DNA of 64,000 nt, taken from positions 2,989,135-3,053,134 of the forward strand of contig OY848920.1 in the NCBI GenBank assembly GCA_963693285.1, written 5' to 3'. The notes beneath the pieces are model-generated. The model was not told the origin of the DNA. It saw nothing but the letters and a program-made list of their open reading frames with translations, and did not search any database. Source of the DNA: Xestospongia muta. Lineage: Eukaryota; Porifera; Demospongiae; Haplosclerida; Petrosiidae. The translations under genes and the position numbers were made by a program. Positions 13,550 to 25,500 of the stretch are shown one piece after another (the stretch's first letter is position 1; every line of letters starts with the position of its first letter).

Positions 13550-13816
13550 GGTCATGTATTTCGTTAGATTTTGCTAAGCTATCAATGATACTTTCCTCTA
13601 TAGTAGAGATCACTGTCTCCCAGGAAATAGGTGATGGGTAAGTAGTCAATCAGGTGCGGATAACTTGAATGAGCTTAACCTTATTTTCTTCTCAACTGGT
13701 TTGTAGGAAGAGTTTAAACCCGAACCAATGACATACCACTGGTAATCATTATCAGCTATATAATAATTTCAGTAGATTGTGTTCATCAGGGACAATATTT
13801 TAAATATCTTGAGTAC
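13550..13816 (-). pseudogene. Dead Death-domain exon
   Basis: The minus-strand translation still shows the family: an acceptor ATACAG, then TQDI-stop, PDEHNLLKLLYS, and in a shifted frame YPSPISWETVISTIEESII and SLAKSNEI, matching the TWxxxIxxIExP core and final helix of the live Death exons. Several stops (for example TGA TAA TGA in a row after LLYS) and at least two frameshifts rule out function. It lies between gene B's stop and gene A's start, so it is a leftover copy from local Death-exon or gene duplication. Confidence 0.75.
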
Positions 13817-14105
13817 CTGTATAAAAACAAATACATAAAAATACATTTGAAAACGTCAATACATGAGAAAAGGAAGTCGTTAAAATATTTATCATAAATA
13901 GAATAAATTTTTACAGACAGTTAACTTCATCAGATAAATCATCTCATGATGTAATGAATAACACTAAGAGTTTGTAGGTTTAGATTTATTTATAGCAGGC
14001 TATAAAGGTATGGTTGGTAGTAAAACAAATAAAGGTGGACCTTATGTGTTTTACAGAGAGCTAGATATCGGGTAAGGGTCCATTCTCCTTAAAAACATTC
14101 AATAT

Positions 14106-14515
14106 TCCATTATATGTGTATCTGTACAGTAAATCGAAATTCACCATTCATGGGAAACCAAGGTTGCTGACAAGTTTCATCAATAACATGAGCAATACAG
14201 CTTTCACAACATAACTGTGTTTTCTTGTCTTGCTTTAACTGAAAAATGTTCTGTAGTTTTATTGGAAGATATGATACAGTAAAAATATTCTTCAAGATAT
14301 TCTACAACAGACATGTATTGAAAATTATGTATCACCACACCAATTCCTGTATGGACAACTTCGTGTATAGTACTATATCTTTTGTAAGGATCTGATTAAT
14401 ATACTGCAATCCAATAAATCCCATCAACTAATAGAACATCACCATAATTAGTGTGTAAAGTGATAACATTACGATAACATGGAATGGAACATAGAGGACG
14501 TTTAAGTTGAAAGCT
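14106..14515 (-). pseudogene. Unrecognised protein-coding relic
   Basis: The minus strand reads as protein over about 400 nt: RPLCSIPCYRNVITLHTNYG, then DVLLVDGIYWIAVY followed by an in-frame TAA, then STIHEVVHTGIGVVIHN and SVVEYLEEYF. After a frame change it continues as QDKKTQLCCESCIAHVIDET and PMNGEFRFTVQI. Composition and codon pattern are clearly less AT-biased than the surroundings. I do not recognise the family. It starts about 380 bp beyond the stop of gene B. It may be a truncated relic or exons of a neighbouring gene with errors. Confidence 0.45.
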
Positions 14516-14895
14516 TACCTTTACAATATAAAATTTACAATTTGATGACTGCAATGACTATTCTAGTAATTGCTTTTCATTTTGGCAGTTACATGTACTC
14601 TACATCAATAAGGACTTCTATTGAAAAACATTATTTCAAAAAAACTAAACATAAAAAGAACCAAGGTTCTGCTTATAAGAAAGCATATTAGATGAAAAGT
14701 AAAAATAATATTTATAAATTATGATCATGTGTACACTAAGTACACTCTATCAATGATAGTATAGTAATATAGAAAGAATGGATAACTAAATGTAACAAAC
14801 ATATTGAAATAATATGAAAAATGTAATTTTAAAAAGGTTAAACAAAACAATACAAAACATTTTTAAAAATTTGGTCACCAGCAATGGTTAGTCAC

Positions 14896-15221
14896 TTACT
14901 TCACTTCATACTTTGACTGTACCTCTGTTTTAGCTAAAAACTCTCGAATTTTCATTGCTGTTGAAGGGTGCTTAACTACAGGACCTTGTATTGCGTCCAA
15001 AACAACATTCCAAGTACAGGGTGATGGAAATGTATCCATCCAGCTACGTAAGACAGCAATTAGTTTGGCTGTGTTATCATCATTACTTCGACGCAAACCA
15101 CCTAAAACTCGATTTTCAACATCCAATGCAATGCCGATTTTGTCCCAGTCATACTCAATCTCTGCCAGTAGATTCAGCAAATCTAAAAACTTTGGTTGTT
15201 TTTCAGCAATGCAAGTGACAT
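14896..15221 (-). CDS. Gene B last exon: Death domain 2 and stop
   Basis: 326 nt entered in phase 1 and ending at TAA (14896-14898), 107 residues. Signatures: [49 protein letters not shown] and [16 protein letters not shown] overlaps the stop; splicing there would leave phase 2 and no matching downstream exon is seen, so I take it as terminal. Confidence 0.82.
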
Positions 15222-18200
15222 CTGAAACATACAATACCTTAGTAACATCTATTGAAATAGTTAATTAAGATGAAACATTTTCTTAACTATTATAAAATTT
15301 TATATAATCCAGTCAATAAGATGTGTGTTAATACTTTGTCACCAATAGTTACTACTAACCTTGTTGCCTTGATTCACTGATGGCAGCTTCATCACAATCA
15401 TGCTGTTGGCTATTTGATTCATTTGATGATGAAAAGGAAATAAGATTCTTTGGAACTAATGAATAAAAATGACATTTATAAACAATTAATAAAATGATAC
15501 GTTTATCAAGAGCATAGAATGGTGTCAGTATAGAAAACAACCTACCAAAAGTAACTGGATCATTGGCTGTGCTCTCACATTCAGTAACCAAATTAGCTTT
15601 AGTATCATCCTCAACTAAATTTGAAATAAAAGTCAGTGAAACCCAAGATTGTAAATACAGCAGTTAAGATTATAAACTATTACTGTTCAAAAATTAAGCA
15701 AATAGCTGACCTGACTCAATACCAAGGAATTGGCAGATTTCAATAGCAAGTGATTTATTCTGTAAAGGACCCTCAATGACACTAATGAAATGATCCCATG
15801 TCACTGGAGTAGGCTCATTATCTAACCAGCTCTGCAACATCTTCGACATCTTCTTTTGGTCAGATAAATTAGAATTATGCAACATCTCAATAGTATCAGA
15901 GCCAACTCCAAGAAGATTTCCTATCTCTTGCCATTTAGTGGACAGAGAAGAAAGAAACCTAAGCAGAACAAGTTTTTCTGGTTTGTTGGCTGAGAAGTAA
16001 AAAAATATCAATGAGATGAAGTTAGTATGTTCCAAATAAAAACATACTAGACAATCATAATAATTATGGTAATTAATAAAATTAAATATATCATGTAACG
16101 ACAAGAAATTCCTTGTTTATTAATTTAGTCATTACTAAAGGTATGGACAAATGCTTAAAACTGGAGGTGCTACAATAAGTCAGGTCTTCACTCTCCATAC
16201 ATGTTAAAATTATTAGTGTAGAACTGTCAATAATTCTGTTCTTATAATGCTGATGACTAGAAGAGTTCAATGAAAATAATGCTCATTTGGTGCGAGTCAA
16301 TCAGGAATTACCTTGGTTGCTACACCTCTTAATTTAATCAGTATAATTACTATTAATTTCCTTTAGATAAATCTAGACTAGGAAGAAAATCTTGATTTTC
16401 TTTTAGACAGTTCTTATGCATCAACATGTTATTTATATTTGGAATATGCTACTTAACTAAACAGTAGTGTTAACTAAAGGTAATTTATATCATTACAGCA
16501 TTAAGTTCTTTCCAATCACATTTAATAACAATATATGAAGAAAATGTCTTTATCATACCCTTAATTTTGTGAGGTAAAAATGGCAGTATTGATGGTGAAT
16601 GTTCTATATCTATATCAGTGCCTTCATTGTCTATAGTGAATATGAATAGTCAATTATAACACATGTCCTTTTTAGTTTACACTAAAAAGTAATTTTTGTT
16701 AATAATTATTAAGTGAAAATTAACTGACCTGACTTAGTTGCTTCTTTCAAAGTAGTGGTACTGTTGTTGCTTTTATTAATGTCTTCCTTTTCTAAATATA
16801 CACATAAAATTAAGTCACCTTGTACAGTGAATTATAAAATGACTCACCAAATCCATCCATCCATTGCTGAACCACTTTACTTAATTCCACAGGTGGCAAA
16901 TCCTGAATAGTGCAAGATGCTTTAATTTCCCTTCTTTTGTTAACAGTAACAAGTGCTACATGAACAGGAGCCATTGCTTGTTGAGCTTGATGTTTTAGGT
17001 TACAAAGTATACCAGGTTTACATTTTAGAGCAGATGGATGATAAGCTAAAGGCTCAGCACAGGAGTCAATGGCAGCCGTAACTAGTGAACGTAATGTGGA
17101 ACATTCAGCTGGATCACCAGTCCAATAAACTTCGATCCAAAGCATTGTGTCAACTAAAAGTAATGATCCATGAGGCTCTAATGACTGTAATTTAACAGCA
17201 AATCGGAGCTGACAAGGAAATTGTGCATTGAGACACTCGAGTGTGAAAAATGGAGACTCTTTACGATTCAACAATGCTACAACAGCTGCTGGGAATACAC
17301 CCTAGAAACAAAAGAATGTCAGCAAACATTATATTGATTATACTTACTTGAGGCACAACTCCATGTTGAAAAGATAAAACCAATGGGTGACATGTTTTTG
17401 TGAACTTTTTCTTTTCGTTAGTGGTTAGATGTTTAGGAGATAAAGCAGCTGGAATAAAGTAATATATGGACTCCTCACGGTGTACTTCAGCTACAATACA
17501 AAGGTCACACAGCAAACGTAATAGGTCAGCTTTTTCGAAAAGACCTGGAGCAAATTGAATAGATACAAGATCTAGAAGATCTATTGTGAACAAGCCTTCT
17601 TCTTGAAGTCGGCAGTGAGCATTTGGTGGCAGAATCTTTCCTTTTTGTAGTAGCATTTCAGGGAAATCAACGAATGATATACGAATTATATTGGAAAGTG
17701 CATCCAAGAAATATTGTGGATTTGTAAAAACGAGGTGAGAGCAAGTGTTGAAGTGTAGAAAAACTGAGAGAGACTTGAAAAATGCAATAGCTCCTTGTAT
17801 TTGAGCCTCAGTCATTCCTAGTGTCTGGCCAATGTGTTGACATTGAGTTTGAGATACAATACCATGATCATTTTTCTCCCCTTCTTCTTTGACATTAGAC
17901 TCCAAAACATACCAACGAATAGGGACTTTCTTTTCAACAACTGCTTTCTTATGGCCCATAATATATGTTCTGATAAGAGATGAGAGATGTTGACGATTTT
18001 TTAGGCACATGTTATTAACAGGAAAGATAAGTTCTTGCTTTGATTTATTATAAAATATCAGTTGATCTTTGTATTGTTGCAAAGCTGCTATAAGTTGTGC
18101 ATTCTTTTTCTTTAATGACTCACGAAACAACTTTCTCAGACCTTTCATTTTGTCTTCATATGTACCAATGACGAGGAATGTAGGCAACCATTCACTATCA

Positions 18201-21200
18201 GAATCATTAACAGCTGATAGCTTAGCTGATGAAATGGATCGTACATACGTTGTAATGAGTTGAAGATTAGTCATCCTAAGCTCTTTAGGCTGGGTTAATG
18301 GCTTACCATCAATGGAATATTGAAAGATTGGCTTACTTGATAGTCGATCCGTTAACTTGTGTGCAATCACAATGACTGTATTGCCACGTACAAATGCTCT
18401 AGATACATCAGCAAATTGTGGTTGACCGCCACTATCAAGTACATATATCCAGGTTGACTGTGAGAGTTGGCGAGAAGCTGCACCTTTCATTGCAGAAAGA
18501 ATATTTCTAGAGAGTTGTAGAACACTATCCTTTTTGGCTGGTTTTGGAGCAACCATATCACACTCAACAGATGCAAGATCATGCAAAGGCTGAACAGAAC
18601 CATCTTTTTCCTTAACAACATCTTTTCTATATGATGGGCGATCTGATTCCTTATGTAGAGCATCTTCACTTTGAATTGTCTTTGATTTTGGATTTCGTTC
18701 TTTCTTATTTTTAGAATAAAATGCTAAAGTTGTGGAGGTACTTTGTTTATCCGAAATTAAAGAAAGTTCTGGAGAAATAGAATGACTAGAGACATCTGAG
18801 TGTGGTGTTTGTTTTCGCTTTACTTTTTCAATATTTGACAGAGGTGTTTCCTTTTTAGCAGTAGATGGCACAGAATACTGTTTACCTTCAATAGTGTTTA
18901 AACTTGCTTGTACACGAATGTCTTCTGCTAGCATTTGCATCAGTTCTTTTGTGTCAACTATTTTCCAATTTTTTGCGCCCTCAAATGTAGCTACTTTTTC
19001 AACAGCTCTAATAGGTCGATTAGCAATAGCTGTACTATGATGATGATGTGGTGGCTCCCAGTCAAAAAGAAGATGTTTAAATGAGGTCTTACCGACGGCT
19101 GGAGGACCAACCAAAAGTAATTTTATGATTGACAGGATAACATAACCTTCATCAAGAGCTTGCAATAAAATACTTTCGTCTGAACAAATAATAAAAAATT
19201 TTAATCTTTCATATCTGAGATAGTTTGAACTTACTGTTCTGTTCAATTTGATCAATTTGATTAATGAGCTTTTTGTAGAAATTTAGAGCCTTGCTTTTAG
19301 CAATTGTCAAAGCTGTGTCACCATTCTGATTAATAAAATAAAATCAGATAATTTCTTCAGTTCAACTCCAAATGAATATAATCTATGCACTGTTTTGCAA
19401 ATTATATTTTATAAATATTATTTTGTAATATGATACATAGGAAATACATAAACTAGCATACTTTTTTTATTGATAATATCTGGTATATTCTTTTATTACC
19501 TCTCCCAACAACTATTTTAAAGTGTATAATTCATTTTCTTTTGCTGTGTTATGTACCTTATAATATATAAACTAACTTTATTATGTCGTTGTTTGTCAGC
19601 TCCTTTGTCTAATAGAAGTATTGCTATTGACTGGTGTCCCTTCTGACAAGCTAACATCAATGGAGTATTGTCATCCTAGAAAAATAAACAAACTGTTAAA
19701 CAACAAAAGTCTAGATCATGATATATATTATGGCTAATGTTATAGTCATTGGAGAGTATGCAGTCAGATTGCATCTTAGACACTTTATAAGGTCTGTGGT
19801 GGGACAATTATTAACTTCACTGCCAGCCGAATTTACAACTAACTCCATGTAAGCGAAATTAAGCTACTATATGTATCTACTATATAGAAAATTAAGTACA
19901 AATTATATCAATGGCTAAAAAAATTTACTCGGAGACTACTAGTATGCAAGTACTCTACTCAACAAGAACAAAATTATAGGCTGGCTCACTTGTAAGTATT
20001 ATATATGTGACAATAAATGAAAAAGTAAAAATATTACTAAAATTATTTGAAATCATGTGGTAGTATTTTATATTTTACAGTTTATTTCAAAGTGATGAAA
20101 GATCCCAAGTTTTTATTCACTAAAATTTCACTAATAAATTGTCTGGGTTTAATTTGCATTGAAACTACCCGAAACGATACATAGAATGGTAACTTTCACA
20201 CTTTTGCTACATGTATAGAAAATAATTATACTCTTTGTAAGACATGAGAAGAAGCATATCAGAGAACAATGCAACCATTACTGGAATAGTAAGTCAAATA
20301 AAAGTATTTGCTTTCCTTTATCAACAGTAGTGCTGAGAGAAATACTCTTATACCATTCATCAATAAGATTCTAACAATGTTGACAGCAACACACCAAAAG
20401 CTTGGTAAGATGGTAATTACAACAGTTGCAAATTTAAAAAGTGAGGTACCTTTATATTTCGTATGGTCTAATGTTGAAACAATACTGATGATGAAATACG
20501 ACAATTGCTCATAACTGTAATTTGCTAGCTATATGAAAGTATGATAATGGTTTATTGTACCAAAGTCCCAATCATTTGACTTGTAAATCAATTCTTAACC
20601 ATGATTATTCTATAGTATTACTTGAGGAAGTTGTAATTAGATTCACCTGGCTCCTGTGATAGTATTCACAAAGTCATCGGCATTTTGCAAGTAATCATTT
20701 CATTGTCCCACATATAAATTCATGTAAATAATTTCCAAATTGGGGATCATTTGTTTGTGTAGTCAGATGAACAGTAATGTTCCATCTAAAGTCAGTTAAT
20801 AATTATATTACTACTTACTACTATCATTACATTGTGTGATGTAATGAAGTGATTAAGACAATTGATTATTCAATTTGATAATTTTTGTGGGTATAATATA
20901 AAAGGCTCAGATTCAATCAGTTTCGTGTGTTCGTACTCATCAAAGGCAATCATTTAGTTTTAATCAAACAAAATGCAAACTGAACATAGCTTAAGCACTT
21001 GTATTCACGTACTTTTGTCCCCATTATTACCAATGTTACATAGAAATGGCAGTCACTAATAGCTGGACTGTATTAAATGACTGCACTATGCGTGAAACTA
21101 ATTAAAATTGTATTGTAGTAAGGTAGCATTGTCTTCAATATGAAACATTGTAGTTGCATTAATTTTGAATGTTTTTGTCACAAAAATAAATTTCACAATG

Positions 21201-22503
21201 TATAATAAATTTAACGATTTATAAAAAAGAGAAGGATAAGGCAGCAAGTTCTACCAAATTGATTGCTATAACTTTGGAAATAATAATGTAACAATGTATG
21301 TACGTTATACACACAAGAGTATTGTTATTTTATATACAAATTTGACACCTTGTAAAGAGGAGGTGCTACATCATGACTTTGTATAGATGGCAACATCAAA
21401 TATGATAAATGAAGTAAATATAATAAGGGTACTAACGTTATCAATGGCATCTAGATTAGCTCCACTGTTAATCAAAACTGTAACAACTCCAGTCCTTCCA
21501 TTATGTGCAGCATCATGCAAAGGAGTTCTCTTGTCCTAAAAGATATAGACAACTTTAATAATGTCAAGTATTACTTGTAAATAGACCATACTGTTACACT
21601 ATCACAAAATGTTGCTTATTACTAATATACTAGCTTAAAATATAATCAGTCATGCTCATCATCACAGTGTTTGCTATATGTGTCAGCGGTTAAAGAATAT
21701 GTTTCAAATTCATTCTTTACTTTCAACTGATTAGTGTTCTGACAAGCTTGATCCATGAGCTTTTGATCAAAATCTTGAGCCCTCCTTTTTAGCTATTGTT
21801 ATATTTAAATGTGCGTCACTATTCAGATAATATATAAATTTTAAAAATTAGAAAATTGCTTCAGTCCAAGTACAAATGAATATGATAGGCACTAAAATGC
21901 CAAACCTCGCTGCAGTTTCTAAGTTATTTATAAATGCTATGCCAGCTTAGGCCCAGCTATGATGTTGCTAGGTAGCATTGCAAGAAATTTTATTAACATT
22001 CTAGAAGGTGTGGTCACATTTATCAATATTTCACATACAAAATTTATTGTAACTTGAAGATGAAACGTTCTTTGTAATACAAATATAAATCAATATATTA
22101 TTTATTAGTAGCAGTTTTTTCAGTGCTTTGAGAGGTTTCCTCAATGCATCACTTTGCTCCAAGTCCACGTATAATCTTGAAAACACTTTTCAGAACTTTT
22201 ATGACGATTGCTTCAACAAACGGCCTTTTGTCTTGCTGATGCATATTCCTCTAAGATGTCTACAACATACTAAAAAATCTCCATATTAATTTTTTTACTT
22301 TTCGAGAAATCGCACCTTTGTCTCTCCAGCCTGAAAATTCTTTTGCGAGTTTTAAGCTTTCGTTTTCCTTGACGATGTTCTTGATACTACTGTTGTAAAG
22401 TCCACACGTTTTTCTATTCGTTGCTCAGCGTTGGTAGATGCTAACGCTTCACTTACCAAGTTATAGCAGTTCAAAAACATTTCCCAGTAACAGGCAGTGC
22501 AGG

Positions 22504-22534
<31 letters not shown>

Positions 22535-25500
22535 ACAGACTACAGTACCCTCGCTATACGCCCACGCACAGCGAGGTTAATTTTCTCTTATTCTTTTTTT
22601 GCTACACTTCACTTGTTGTTGTTTTATATAGTGGCAATATACTGGTAACCATTAAGTCAATATTTGAATGCATATTATTTGATTTAATATTTAATTTGTT
22701 ATCACATTGAATCTTTCTGAAAGTATGCACTTAGCTCTTGACCCTAATTAAAACATCACTGATTTATAATAGTATAATATATATGGTATAAATGTTTTAT
22801 TTATAATGTTCCTTTCAATTTATAATGTCTAGGTAGCCAGTGATACAACTTATTTTAGTTGCTTATGTAGTTTGAATAACAAATATCACCATCTTTATCC
22901 TCAGTTATGGCGTGGTATCCATAGTGATATAGCTCCTCTCATCTTTGTACTTTGCTACACATTTCTTTTTACCAATACATAACTACCTGCAGCAATTAGT
23001 ATTTTTTATTGTGTGTAAGATTTCTGGAAATATAAGTGTTTGTGCTAGTTCTCACAATAAAAACCTCCAGATGATATGTGCATTACAAACAAGTGTAACA
23101 ATAATACACCCCCCCACCTGGTTCTCAAATGCTTAAAAAGCATTATACATAGAAATACTGAGATTACTAAATTGATTCAAAATTGTGCTTAAATAAAATG
23201 GAAATTTTTTAATTCAAAATAATTATGTATATATCTATTGTTTACTTGGTCCCAGTTCCCGTTCTCCATTGATCGTGTACATAGGGACTATAAGACAAGA
23301 CTTTTCATAAGACATAATCTACACAGTGCTCTCACAAGTTCTGTTCTGTGAACATTTTTATGTACCATTTAAAGTCAGTTAATAATTACATTATTAATTA
23401 TAACTATCCTTACGTTGTGTGATATATTGAGTGATTTTAAGACAATAGATTATTCAATTTAATAATTTTAGTAGGCGTGATGTAAACGGCTCTGTTCATA
23501 CTCATCAAAGGCAATGACTTAGTTTTTATCCTACAAAAGGCAAACTGAACAGAGTTTAAGGATCTCCAGTATTACCAACGTGAAACTAACTGTAATTATT
23601 ATATAGAAAGGCAAAACTATAACTACAATATTATCAAAAAAGGTGTCGAGGATTACAGCAATTACTTTGTCACTTGGTTAGACTATGCAACTATTGTTAG
23701 CTTCAGTTCAACCACAAGTTCTCACTACAATAAATTCCTTGATATCCACATCTTTCTTATTAAATTTGCACATAAACTATGACCTCTTGTATATGATCCA
23801 TACAGACAGGGAATGTTGTGGTTTTACATGGACTACTTTCAATTCAGTTGACTATCAGACTTGTATGTAGATTGACTTTTTGGTACATAGTTTGTTACTT
23901 TGTATCAGCTTATGTAAAATGTCAGTTAACTTTGGAGGATACTCGTTTCTTTGCCATTACTGAAAGGAAATGGACATCCAAGGTGGGCAAAATTGATTCA
24001 TTTTGGAGAGAAGCATGTTGCTGGGTGTTTATTGAGTATAAATACCTTTGCAGGGTAAATTTGGCATCATGGTAGTGCCTGACTTTGTATTAAATTTGAC
24101 CTGCACAGATTTATGACATAATGACTCTAGACCATAGCTTGTAGAACATGACGACATTAATATAATGTCAGAGATGAATAAAAGATTGATAGTGGATGAC
24201 AAGTGAAAAGACACATGCAAGGTTTGGTTAATTTACACACTGAAAGAGGTAGTAGGAAGAAACTAATATTTCCAGTTGACGGCTACTAGCCAGTGAGGAA
24301 CTTTTAATGTCTATGTTAAAATCACACATGACTAAAATGATTATAGAGAATGTGCTTGAAATATTGCCCTGAGTGGTGTCAGGATCAGCTAAATGTTCAC
24401 TATGAGTCACAAATGATGTAGGGTTGTAAACAAGGATACAGTTAAATATGCCTTGGGAATTTGGAGATCAATTTGAAGGAATTCTTGGAATGAATAAGGA
24501 CAAATAGCAGCAAATGAAATAGAAGTATGTACATAGAGTGGAATGCCACCCCATTGTGGTTTCAGTCATGACAAAAAAAGCTGACATTCTGGAATGTGGA
24601 CTTCAAAAATTGTATCATCCAGCCAGGAACATGGTTTATAGCTATAATATTCAGAGTTTATCAATTTTTGGCAGCACACTTTGTGCATTATATCAAGAGC
24701 ATGTAAGGAGTGATTAGTTAGATTAGTTAATATCAATACTAATTGATATTAACTTATAACTGATGGTGGAACACTTTGTGAAAGGTACAATGTCATTAGA
24801 GTAGAGAAGACAGTACAGGGTTCACCAGTTGATTGATGAAATTGATACTCACAGTTTGTCACCAAGGTTCATCAGTTGATTGATAAAAATTGATACTCAC
24901 AGTTTGTGATCTCTGCACAGTTGGTATGGGTCCAGCTGAGGCATGTATCACACTAAATACCACGATGATTGGTTTTGATTTGTCCATTGAAAATGCCATA
25001 TGGCCAATTAATAACATTGCTGTGAAAGCCAGTCACAATAAAGGAGTATAAACATAAAGGCAACCAACAGGTAAAGCAGCATTTAATCATGTTACTGCCA
25101 ACACTATGTCAAAGATTTACAACTATATCATCAGCAAGAAACATGAATGATAAAATGACAAACAGACCAAAACACTACTACAAGGTTAACAAATATTAGC
25201 AAATAATACCAAGAAAAAAGTTAATTGAACACAAAAACATGCCACTATTTTGATTATTTATATTCATCAAAGTGATTCCTGGTGAGCAGGTAATTTTTTA
25301 CAAAGATTTGCATGATCCTCATAATAATGACAATAACATTGCAACAAGCACTAAAATGGTCAAGAGCCATTATCTACTTTTGGCTAGGTTTTATACTAAA
25401 AGCATCATCACACATTTACCCAAGACAATTTTGTAACTGCATGTGTTGTTTACAATAAATATGCAAGTCAATAACTAATTTTAATATTAACTAAAATGGA

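Noticed and set aside
14891..14899. GTAAGT donor overlapping the stop of gene B
   Set aside because: Splicing there would leave phase 2, and the only downstream Death exon is dead and begins in phase 1.
22438..22710. 90-codon plus frame with a His/Thr run
   Set aside because: The HTHTHT run is the translated CA microsatellite.
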